Assembly (NCBI RefSeq): GCF_023243075.1
Contig: NZ_JALKFZ020000001.1
Span: 1 to 64,000 of the forward strand
Direction: 5' to 3'
DNA from: Frankia sp. AiPa1
Lineage (GTDB): Bacteria; Actinomycetota; Actinomycetes; Frankiales; Frankiaceae
Length of the DNA: 64,000 bases
Shown here: one piece after another, positions 37,772 to 44,965 of the stretch
Layout of the letters: every line of letters starts with the position of its first letter
Numbering within the stretch: position 1 is the stretch's first letter
Translations under genes and position numbers: made by a program
Notes under the pieces: generated by a model
Database searches by the model: none
What the model saw: the letters and a program-made list of their open reading frames with translations, nothing else
What the model was told of the DNA's origin: nothing

Positions 37772-38086
37772 TCAGTGCCGGCTGCCGCGCAGCGCGCCGA
37801 TGACCATCACCACGCAGAACGTGCCGCCCACCACGTAGCCCCACCAGCGCTCGCCGAACGTGGCGGTCGCCGCGCCCGCGCCGAACACGACCACGCCGAA
37901 GACCAGCACGGTCAGCAGGACGGCGAGGGAGCGCTGCGCGAGCCGGGACGTCGGGGGTGGCGGCGGCCCGGTCCGCGGTGCGTGGCCGCCACGAGCCTTG
38001 GAGTCCGAACCCGCACCCGCGGGTGGCGCGCTCGGCGGAGTGCGGCGCGGGCCATTGCCGGAGCGGCCAGAACGCGAAGCAACCAC
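37772..38086 (-). CDS. Small membrane protein of unknown function
   Basis: From GTG 38086 the product is about 104 residues. The N-terminal half is Arg/Pro/Ser-rich, followed by two hydrophobic helices (LAVLLTVLVFGVVVFGAGA and WGYVVGGTFCVVMVIGAL) and a short basic end. I do not recognise the family. The start lies 4 bases after the methyltransferase stop, with GGGGGAG about 8 bases upstream overlapping that stop, so it is the last gene of the GT4-methyltransferase operon. It could help anchor or regulate the glycan enzymes, but nothing in the sequence says how. Confidence 0.6.
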   Translation of the reverse strand: MVASRSGRSGNGPRRTPPSAPPAGAGSDSKARGGHAPRTGPPPPPTSRLAQRSLAVLLTVLVFGVVVFGAGAATATFGERWWGYVVGGTFCVVMVIGALRGSRH

Positions 38087-38090
38087 GACC

Positions 38091-38804
38091 TCAGCTCCCC
38101 CGCTTGCGGGCGTGGGTGAGCACCACACTGCCCGCCTCGTCCGGCGTCCGCCGGTCCGCCAGCGCGATCGCCGGGGAGAGCACCGCCGCCGCGTTCCAGC
38201 CGGCCCGCCCGCCCTTGGCGGACAGCGTCAGGTACAGCCGCTGGGCGCGCTCGCCGCGGAACATGTACGTCTGGCGGACGACGTCCAGTCCCGCGTCCGC
38301 AAGCAGCCCGCGCAGCACGTCTCCCGGGTAGAGATGCTTGACGTGGTAGCGCTCGCGGTGCCGCTCGAACAGTTCCGGCCAGTCCGCCGCGCGGGTCAGC
38401 GCGTCCGCGGACATCACCAGGTCACCGCCGGGGCGCAGCACCCGGGACATCTCGGCGAGCGCCGCCGGGCCGTCGTCGAAGTGCTCGATCGCGCACACGG
38501 ACATGACCACGTCGAAGGTGGCGTCCCCGAAGGGCAGCGCCAGCGCGTCTCCCTCGACCAGACCGGGGTGGCCGCGCAGGCGCCGGCCGAACGCCAGCTT
38601 GTGCCGGGCCAGGTCCAGGCAGACGGCACGCGCCCCGCGCCGGACGGCCTGCCCGGCCCAGTAGCCGTCACCGCCGGCCACGTCGAGCAGGGTGCGCCCG
38701 GCCAGCTCACCGGCCCACGACAGCAGCGTGCCGACCTCGCGCCGGCGCATCACGTGGACCTGGTGGCCCACATAGGCGAGGGCGTCGTCACGTACGGGAC
38801 TCAC
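38091..38804 (-). CDS. Class I SAM-dependent methyltransferase
   Basis: This 237-residue Methyltransf_11-type enzyme has motif I as TLLDVAGGDGYWAG, followed by VCLDLARHKL, the motif IV region TFDVVMSVCAIEHFDDGP and LAEMSRVLRPGGDLVMS. The substrate is unknown; methylation of a sugar or lipid-linked intermediate is likely from the context. GTG 38804 overlaps the stop of the upstream GT4 (GTGA), so the two are translationally coupled. The C-terminal part after residue 170 (VVRQTYMFRGERAQRLY) is specific to this subgroup. Confidence 0.85.
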   Translation of the reverse strand: MSPVRDDALAYVGHQVHVMRRREVGTLLSWAGELAGRTLLDVAGGDGYWAGQAVRRGARAVCLDLARHKLAFGRRLRGHPGLVEGDALALPFGDATFDVVMSVCAIEHFDDGPAALAEMSRVLRPGGDLVMSADALTRAADWPELFERHRERYHVKHLYPGDVLRGLLADAGLDVVRQTYMFRGERAQRLYLTLSAKGGRAGWNAAAVLSPAIALADRRTPDEAGSVVLTHARKRGS

Positions 38805-40081
38805 CGGTCCACCTTCCCATCAGCACCGTCGGCGAGCGCGGCGAGGGTCACGTCGAGATACCGCGACCAGGCGGCCGGCACATCCGGCGGGGCGACCTTC
38901 GCCCGCAGATCCGCGAGCACACCCGGCGCGTAGAGGCGGTGTAGGGCGGCGGCCAGTGCCGCGGTGTCGTCCGGCGGCACCAGCAGGCCGTCCACGCCGT
39001 CGCGGACGGAGGAGGCCAGCGTTCCCACCGTCGTCGCGATCACCGGCAGCCCGTGCAGGCGCGCGAGGTCGACGTTCTGTGAGGCGGTCCCGGCCCGGTA
39101 GGGCAGAACCAGCGCGTCGGCGGCGTCGAACAGGGCGGGGACGTCGGCGGCGTCGATGTATTCGGCCCGCAGTTCCACCCGGTCGGCGAGACCGAGTTCG
39201 TCGACGAGCCGCTGTGTGGCGGCCAGGTCCCCCCAGAACTCGCCGGCCACGGTGAGCCGCACGTCGGACGGCCCGTCGGCCAGCGCCCGCAGCAGCACGT
39301 CCAGGCCCTTGTACGGCCGTACCAGTCCGAAGAACAACAACCGACGGGATGGCTCGGTGCCAGCCACGGGCGCCGGCACGGCGCTCGAGGGCGGCACGGC
39401 GCTCGAGGGCGGCACGGCGCTCGAGGGCGGCACGGCGCTGGAGGGCGACGGTGGACGGCGGCGGGTGGGCGAGGACCACAGGTGGGGCGCCATCTCGGCC
39501 GTCACCACCGCGACGGGCGTGAGACTGGCGGCGAGCTCGGCCTGCGCCGGGGTGTGCACCAGCACCGCGGATGCCCGGCGCAGCACCATGCGGATCAGGG
39601 GTTCGTCGATCCGGCTCCGCTCGTGCGGCAACACGTTGTGGCACAGCGCCAGGACCCGCGGCGTCCCCCCGCCGCGGACCCGCCGGCCCAGCACCGTCCG
39701 GTCAGGCGCGGCTCGCCCGATGCCGGACCGGACCGGGGCGGTCCGGCCCAGCCCGGCGAGGATCGCGAGGTAGGCGGGGGCCTGCACGGGAGTGACGACG
39801 ACCAGTACGACGGCGTCCGCGGTGCGGCGCAGCCGCCGGCCGAGCCGCAGCCAGCCGTCGGGCCGGCGCCAGGACAGCGGGTAGCGGGTGGCGGGGAACG
39901 GCTCCATCTCCGGCTCACGGACCCGAGCCTGACCGGGGTACAGCCGTGCCGGGTACTGGTCCGACCAGGATTCGATCACCACGTCGTGGCCGCGCTCGGC
40001 CAGCCGGTGGGCGAGCTCGGTGGTGTGCTGGGCGATCCCGCCCTTGTACGGATGGGTGGGCCCGACCAGAGCGATCCGCAT
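38801..40081 (-). CDS. Glycosyltransferase family 4
   Basis: The 426-residue GT-B protein begins MRIALVGPTHPYKGGIAQHTTELAHRL. The donor lobe shows FFGLVRPYKGLDVLL and LPYRAGTASQNVDLARLHGLP, which replaces the usual E-x7-E stretch. Residues about 212-236 are four copies of PPSSAV encoded by an 18-bp repeat (39375-39446) in the inter-lobe linker. Sugar and acceptor are not known. ATG 40081 is 4 bases from the stop of the GT2 upstream (40086). Its own stop overlaps the methyltransferase start, so GT2, GT4, methyltransferase and the small membrane protein form one operon. Confidence 0.87.
   Translation of the reverse strand: MRIALVGPTHPYKGGIAQHTTELAHRLAERGHDVVIESWSDQYPARLYPGQARVREPEMEPFPATRYPLSWRRPDGWLRLGRRLRRTADAVVLVVVTPVQAPAYLAILAGLGRTAPVRSGIGRAAPDRTVLGRRVRGGGTPRVLALCHNVLPHERSRIDEPLIRMVLRRASAVLVHTPAQAELAASLTPVAVVTAEMAPHLWSSPTRRRPPSPSSAVPPSSAVPPSSAVPPSSAVPAPVAGTEPSRRLLFFGLVRPYKGLDVLLRALADGPSDVRLTVAGEFWGDLAATQRLVDELGLADRVELRAEYIDAADVPALFDAADALVLPYRAGTASQNVDLARLHGLPVIATTVGTLASSVRDGVDGLLVPPDDTAALAAALHRLYAPGVLADLRAKVAPPDVPAAWSRYLDVTLAALADGADGKVDR
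39375..39446. repeat. 18-bp in-frame tandem repeat (4 copies)
   Basis: GGCACGGCGCTCGAGGGC is repeated four times (39375, 39393, 39411, 39429). Three copies are identical and the fourth has one change. On the coding strand they give PPSSAV repeats inside a GT4 gene. Confidence 0.92.
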
Positions 40082-40085
40082 CCGC

Positions 40086-41066
40086 TCAGGTACCGCTGCG
40101 TGACCTGGCTACCAGGTCACCGATGAGTGCGAGCACGACGATCTGAAAGCCGACCAGGATCGCGAGCAGCGTCGAGGTGGCGACGTGGAAGTCGTAGCGG
40201 ACCAGGTCCACGATCAGCTTGATGAAGCCCAGCCCCATGATCCACAGGGCAAGCGGCATGAGTACCTTGAGCGGGTCGAAGTACATCACCATCCGCAGGA
40301 CCTGCAGAATGTAGCGCCGCGCGTCCTTGAACGGATGGAACTTCGAGGTCCCCGCACGCTTGGCGTACTCGATCGGGATGTAGTCGACCGGGTGCTGGTT
40401 GGACAGGAACGACATCGTGATCGTCGTGACGCAGCTGAACCCGGGCGGCAGCAGACGCAGGTAGGGCAGCGAGACCTCGCGGCGGAAGGCCCGCAGACCC
40501 GAGTTCAGGTCGGGGATCTTCATGCCGGACAGCCGCTGCGCGATCATCCGGATCAGCCACTTCGCCGGCACCCGGGCCCACTTGTGGGTGCCCTCCTCGG
40601 TGAGCCGGGCGCCGACGACCTGGTCGACGTCGAGGTTGTCGTCGAGGTAGCGGACGAACTCGGGGATGCGCTCGTTGGGGTAGGTCATATCCGCGTCGGT
40701 CCAGACGACGATCTTCCCCCGGGCCTCCTGGGTGCCGATCCGCCGGGCCGTGCCCGACCCGCCGTTGCGGCGGAACGGCATGATCCGCATCCGCGGGAAG
40801 CGGGGTGCGGCCTCGCGCAGCACCGCCAGGGTGTTGTCCGTGGACTTGTCGTCGATCGCCAGGATCTCGTAGGCGTAGCCGCTGGCGTCCATCGCGGCGC
40901 CGATGCGCTCCAGCTCGCGGACGACATGATCCTGCTCGTTGTAGCAGGGCAGCACGATGGTGACGTACGGGATGCCTGCGTCGGGCTCGACGAGAGCCTC
41001 GTTCTGCAGGCGCATCGGCTCGTCGCTGCGCGAACCGTCGGGCATCTGGATGGCGCTGACACTCAC
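40086..41066 (-). CDS. Glycosyltransferase family 2, polyprenyl-phosphate hexosyltransferase-like
   Basis: The 326-residue product (from GTG 41066) has a GT2 domain with VTIVLPCYNEQDHVVRELER, AIDDKSTDNTLAVL, GSGTARRIGTQEARG and the metal site VVWTDADMTYP. It ends with two membrane helices (LMPLALWIMGLGFIKLIVDLV and LLAILVGFQIVVLALIGDLVA). This plan matches DPM synthase/GtrB enzymes that load a sugar onto polyprenyl phosphate. ATG 41045 is an alternative start. The frame is open far upstream (to 41924) but runs antisense to the acyltransferase and is rejected. It heads the operon that runs to 37772. Confidence 0.87.
   Translation of the reverse strand: MSVSAIQMPDGSRSDEPMRLQNEALVEPDAGIPYVTIVLPCYNEQDHVVRELERIGAAMDASGYAYEILAIDDKSTDNTLAVLREAAPRFPRMRIMPFRRNGGSGTARRIGTQEARGKIVVWTDADMTYPNERIPEFVRYLDDNLDVDQVVGARLTEEGTHKWARVPAKWLIRMIAQRLSGMKIPDLNSGLRAFRREVSLPYLRLLPPGFSCVTTITMSFLSNQHPVDYIPIEYAKRAGTSKFHPFKDARRYILQVLRMVMYFDPLKVLMPLALWIMGLGFIKLIVDLVRYDFHVATSTLLAILVGFQIVVLALIGDLVARSRSGT
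40100..40120. other. Perfect 9-bp hairpin at the GT2/GT4 junction
   Basis: GTGACCTGG, loop CTA, CCAGGTCAC. It lies in the last codons of the GT2 gene, 19 bases before the next start, and may affect transcription or translation of the downstream genes. Confidence 0.45.
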
Positions 41067-41489
41067 GTCGGTGTGGCTCCCGCTCCTCGTTCCCGGCGGT
41101 GAGCGCCGCCGGCTCGGCGGTCCGCACCGCCGTTGTACTGACACGCCCCGCCGGGTCCGGTGGGCTGGCCGCCCGCCTGGAATCACGGTGAGGCCCGACA
41201 TCTTCCCCACAACCGGTCTCCACCCGCGGTTCCCACCGGCGGACGCCGACGGCGTGGCTGTGGTCGCCGCGACCCGTCCCCCGTCGGAGCGCCGCTCTAG
41301 AGTGGCATGCCGCGCCCCACCGGCCGACCACCGGCCCACCTCCCGGCCAGCTGCGGGTACGGCCCCGGACATCGCCCGGCCCGACCCGCCGGGCCGCTCC
41401 TGACCGCCTCCCGGCCGCGCGGATGCCGGCGGGATCGCGCCCGAATGCCGGCCAACGGCCATCCCACACCGGCGCCTACTGTTGTGCCG
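41067..41489. promoter_or_regulatory. Divergent region between GT2 operon and acyltransferase
   Basis: These 423 bp carry no convincing gene. On the plus strand TACTGT (41477-41482) lies 7 bases before GTG 41490, a leaderless-type arrangement for the acyltransferase. No clear promoter was seen for the minus-strand operon. Confidence 0.35.
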
Positions 41490-42164
41490 GTGAGCGCGTT
41501 CAGAAGTGATCTCCGCGAGTACGTACGGCACGTCCGGGCCCTGCGGGCGGCCCGGGAGACCTCGGCCCGCTCGTTCGTGGCCGGCCTGCGCTACCCGCTC
41601 GCCCACCGTCAGCCGATCTGGATCGGATCGCCGACCGTCATCGAGGGGCGCGAACGCATCGAGTTCGCCGACGGAGCCGCGCTGCGGGTCGGCCTCGCCC
41701 CGTTCGGTCTGACCTCGAAGCGGGACTCGTCGATCATCCGGGTGCATCCGGAGGGGCGGCTGCGCTGCGAGGGCGTCGTGTCGCTGCAGCGCGGCGTGCG
41801 GGTCGTCGTCGACTCCGGCGTGCTCGAACTCGGGCCGTACGCGAACATCAACGGCTTCGCCAAGATCCTCGTCCGCGAACGGGTGTCCATCGGCGCCTAC
41901 TGCAACGTGTCCTGGGACACCCAACTACTTGACAACGACTTCCACCCGATGATCGTCGACGGCGTGGAGCAGCCGATGAGCGGCCCGATCATCCTGGAGG
42001 ACCGGGCCTGGATCGGCGCCGGCGCGATCGTGCTCAAGGGGGTCACCATCGGGGAGAGTGCCGTGGTCGCGGCGGGTTCGGTGGTGACCCGGGACGTACC
42101 GCCGAAAGCCGTGGCGGCCGGTTCACCCGCGAAGATCGTCGGCCACATCGACGGCTGGCGCTAG
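41490..42164 (+). CDS. Acyltransferase, left-handed beta-helix (hexapeptide) family
   Basis: From GTG 41490 the product is 224 residues. The C-terminal 130 residues are hexapeptide-repeat coils ending in the O-acetyltransferase signature: [20 protein letters not shown] (catalytic His in the NDFHP loop), [31 protein letters not shown] and [11 protein letters not shown]. It probably acetylates a sugar of the surface glycan. The N-terminal ~60 residues are a helical lead ([18 protein letters not shown]). A longer frame (from 41307) reads low-complexity sequence. Homologues in O-antigen clusters are similar in size. DUF2142 follows after 186 bp. Confidence 0.87.
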   Translation: MSAFRSDLREYVRHVRALRAARETSARSFVAGLRYPLAHRQPIWIGSPTVIEGRERIEFADGAALRVGLAPFGLTSKRDSSIIRVHPEGRLRCEGVVSLQRGVRVVVDSGVLELGPYANINGFAKILVRERVSIGAYCNVSWDTQLLDNDFHPMIVDGVEQPMSGPIILEDRAWIGAGAIVLKGVTIGESAVVAAGSVVTRDVPPKAVAAGSPAKIVGHIDGWR

Positions 42165-42350
42165 ACCGGGGACACCGCAGGTCACGGTGCCAGGCTCGCG
42201 GCGGCGTCGGCGCCGCGGGATACTGCATCCCGCGGCGCCGGACAGACGGAACCCCACCGGACGCGGGCCAGAGGTACGAGGCCCCGGCCGTCAACCGGGA
42301 ACGGGTGTCCGTAACATGACACCACCTTCGTCCGATGGGACCGTGCAGTC

Positions 42351-44726
42351 TTGGCTGACTCGCTGGAATCGATCGCGGCGGCCCGTACCGCCACCCCCGG
42401 ATCCGCCCCGGTAGTGCCCCCGGTGGGAGCGAGATTCCGGCCCTGGCGCATCGTGCGGTCGGCGCCGCCCGCAGTCTGGGCCATCACCCTGCTGTTCACG
42501 GCGATGCTGGCCAGCTGGTCGGTCCTGGTGCCCCAGTACCACGCCCCCGACGAGCCCAACCACGTCGACGCCGTCATGCGACTGGTTGAGGGCATGGGCT
42601 GGCCGCATCCCAAGGACGTCAAGGTCACCCGAGGCGGCGTCGGGTCGATCATGGTCTCGCCGTACGGCTCGGACGAGGCGCCACGCGACCTGACCGCCGG
42701 CCCGTTCACAGCGCAGGAGGCCGAGCCCCGCGAGTACCGGCCGAGCTGGCAGACCCTGCAACGCACCCCCGCGCCCGCAGGCGGCATCCAGCAGATCGTC
42801 CAGCACCCGCCCCTGTACTACTGGGTGAACGCCGTGGTCCTCGAGGCCATCCCGGGAGGCGGCACCCACCTGCGCTGGGATGAGATCATCGGGATCCTGC
42901 GGCTGGTCAGCGTGGTGATGGTCGCGCCGCTGCCGCTACTCGCCTGGGCTGGGGCGCATCGGCTCTCCGACGGCAACCGGATCGCCGGCACCTGTGCGGC
43001 TCTCGTACCGCTGGCGGTTCCCCAGCTCACCCACATCGGTTCCAGCGTCAACAACGACAACCTGCTCGTCCTGACCGGAGGCCTCACCTCCGTGGCGGTC
43101 GTGTACGTGCTGCGCGGAGACACCTCGTTGCGCACCGCCGTCTACACCGGGGCCTTTGTCGGGCTCGCCCTGATGACGAAGTCGCTGGCGATCGTGCTGG
43201 TACCGATGGCGGCGCTCGCCTACGTGGTGGCCTGGTCACGGGCTCGCCGGGACGCTCGCGTCCTGGCCGCGCGAAACCCCGCGCGCATCCCGGGGAACGG
43301 TGACCTCGGGGTCAACAGGGATATCAGGGCCGGCAGGGAGATCGGGGCCGGCAGGGACGCCGAGGCCAACGGGGACGTCGGAGGTGCCGGGGACGACAGC
43401 CGGCCGTTCCGTCTCGACGGCCTGGGGCCGGCCGGACCATCCGCGGCGCAGTTGCGGGTGCCCTGGCGCCAGATCGTGGTCGGCGGGATCGTCATGACGG
43501 CCCTGGGCGGCTGGTGGTGGGTGGTGAACGTCGTGCGCTGGGGCACGTTCCAGCCCGAGACGCCCGGTTTCCCCCTCGGTCAGTACCTCGGGAACGACTG
43601 GGGCGCCTACACCGAGGTGCTCGTCAACGGCACGATTCTGCGCTGGTGGGGGTCGATCGGCTGGTTCGAGGTGAACCTTTCCACGATCCCGGTACGGACC
43701 GGGACGGCGGTCGTCATCGTCCTGTTCGCCCTTGCCCTGATCCGGGCCCGGAACTGGCGGACCCGGATCGATCTGCTGTTTCTGCTCTGGGTCACCTGGG
43801 GCCTGTTTGGCCTGATGACCCTGCAGTCGGCGAAGAACTTCAACCACGAGTTCCACGTCAGCGGAATCTCCGGCCGTTACCTCTACGCGGGGCTGGCATC
43901 GCTGGCGATCGGGGTCGGGATGGGCGCGGCGGCGCTGGGCCGTCAGGTGTCCCGCGTCATGCCGCTGGTGTTCCTCGTCGGCGCGGCCACCTTGCAGTTC
44001 CTGTCGGTTCGCCAGGTGTTCCCGCATTTCTGGGAGCCGAAGGGGGGCGACCTCGGCGACGCGTGGACCGACATGGCGGCCTGGGCGCCGTGGCCGGAGA
44101 CCGTCCTGGTGGGTTTCGCCGTCGCGGTATGTGTGTTCGCGGCCGCGACGCTGGCCGCCTGCGTCCGGGTCGGCGTGCTCAGGGTTCACCTGGTCAGGCG
44201 CACCCGCACCGCGGACCCGAGCACGGCCGGGTCCGACGCCCTGTCCGCCATGGCTCCCACCGCGATCACCGCCTCCCTCGCCCCGCGCGGCGACAGGTCC
44301 GGCCCGCTCGACGCGGCTCGTCGGGGCAGGACGGGCGATCGGGATCGCACGGGCGATCGGGATCGCACGGGCGGGCCGGACGCGATCGCCGCGGACGACA
44401 CCGCCGCTCCGTACGGCGTGCCCGCCCCGTACGAGCGGAGCTCGCCGCACGACGCGGGCACTCTGCGCACGGTTCTGGACGACGGGCCAGGTCCGGGCGC
44501 CAGGGCTGGCCAGACCGTCGGTTCCGGCCCGGTCGGTCGCGACAGCCGGAGCCGGTCAGCAGGGGCTGGTCGGGCCGGCCGGACCGCCACGGGCGGGGAA
44601 ACCGCGGGCAGGTCGCCGAGACTGCAGGCAGCCGCACGCCACCGTGCCGCCGAGGGCCCGCGCGACCCCGGCCGCGACCCACATCGGACAGCCACCACGG
44701 ACCCCCCGCCCGACCACCAAGAGTAA
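42351..44726 (+). CDS. DUF2142 family polytopic membrane protein
   Basis: This 791-residue protein has about eleven membrane helices. The DUF2142 hallmark comes after the first helix (PQYHAPDEPNHVDAVMRLVEG), with QHPPLYYWVNAVVLEAIPGG further on. DUF2142 proteins resemble GT-C glycosyltransferases, and the DEP motif in the first outer loop corresponds to their acidic catalytic loop. A sugar transfer outside the membrane is likely but unproven. TTG 42351 is the only start that covers the conserved N-terminus, unless GTG near 42415 is used. The last ~190 residues are hydrophilic Arg/Asp/Gly-rich text with an 18-bp repeat (44333-44368). Confidence 0.8.
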   Translation: MADSLESIAAARTATPGSAPVVPPVGARFRPWRIVRSAPPAVWAITLLFTAMLASWSVLVPQYHAPDEPNHVDAVMRLVEGMGWPHPKDVKVTRGGVGSIMVSPYGSDEAPRDLTAGPFTAQEAEPREYRPSWQTLQRTPAPAGGIQQIVQHPPLYYWVNAVVLEAIPGGGTHLRWDEIIGILRLVSVVMVAPLPLLAWAGAHRLSDGNRIAGTCAALVPLAVPQLTHIGSSVNNDNLLVLTGGLTSVAVVYVLRGDTSLRTAVYTGAFVGLALMTKSLAIVLVPMAALAYVVAWSRARRDARVLAARNPARIPGNGDLGVNRDIRAGREIGAGRDAEANGDVGGAGDDSRPFRLDGLGPAGPSAAQLRVPWRQIVVGGIVMTALGGWWWVVNVVRWGTFQPETPGFPLGQYLGNDWGAYTEVLVNGTILRWWGSIGWFEVNLSTIPVRTGTAVVIVLFALALIRARNWRTRIDLLFLLWVTWGLFGLMTLQSAKNFNHEFHVSGISGRYLYAGLASLAIGVGMGAAALGRQVSRVMPLVFLVGAATLQFLSVRQVFPHFWEPKGGDLGDAWTDMAAWAPWPETVLVGFAVAVCVFAAATLAACVRVGVLRVHLVRRTRTADPSTAGSDALSAMAPTAITASLAPRGDRSGPLDAARRGRTGDRDRTGDRDRTGGPDAIAADDTAAPYGVPAPYERSSPHDAGTLRTVLDDGPGPGARAGQTVGSGPVGRDSRSRSAGAGRAGRTATGGETAGRSPRLQAAARHRAAEGPRDPGRDPHRTATTDPPPDHQE
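44333..44368. repeat. 18-bp in-frame tandem repeat (2 copies)
   Basis: GGGCGATCGGGATCGCAC occurs twice in perfect tandem, encoding TGDRDR repeats in the cytoplasmic tail of the DUF2142 protein. Confidence 0.9.
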
Positions 44727-44965
44727 CGATCTATGACAATTCATCGATATCCACTGGGGAGCATGCGCGCCACGGCGGACGAAGGCAGACTGAGCAGTGA
44801 CCCCGGGCAGCCGCTACCGGTGCGGACCCTGCCTACCGGCGAGTAGGTCGGCCGGTCAGGTGCGCTCGCGTGGCCAACCAGCCGCCTGGCGAGATCGTCG
44901 GATCATGGCACAATGATCGCGCGGTCCGGCGTCCGCGGGGCGGCCGACTCAGCTCGGGGGGAATC

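Noticed and set aside
39375..39446. Possible CRISPR or phage repeat
   Set aside because: Units are directly adjacent with no spacers and lie in frame inside a glycosyltransferase gene.
41067..41924. Upstream extension of the GT2 at 40086-41066
   Set aside because: It is antisense to the acyltransferase and lacks conserved residues.
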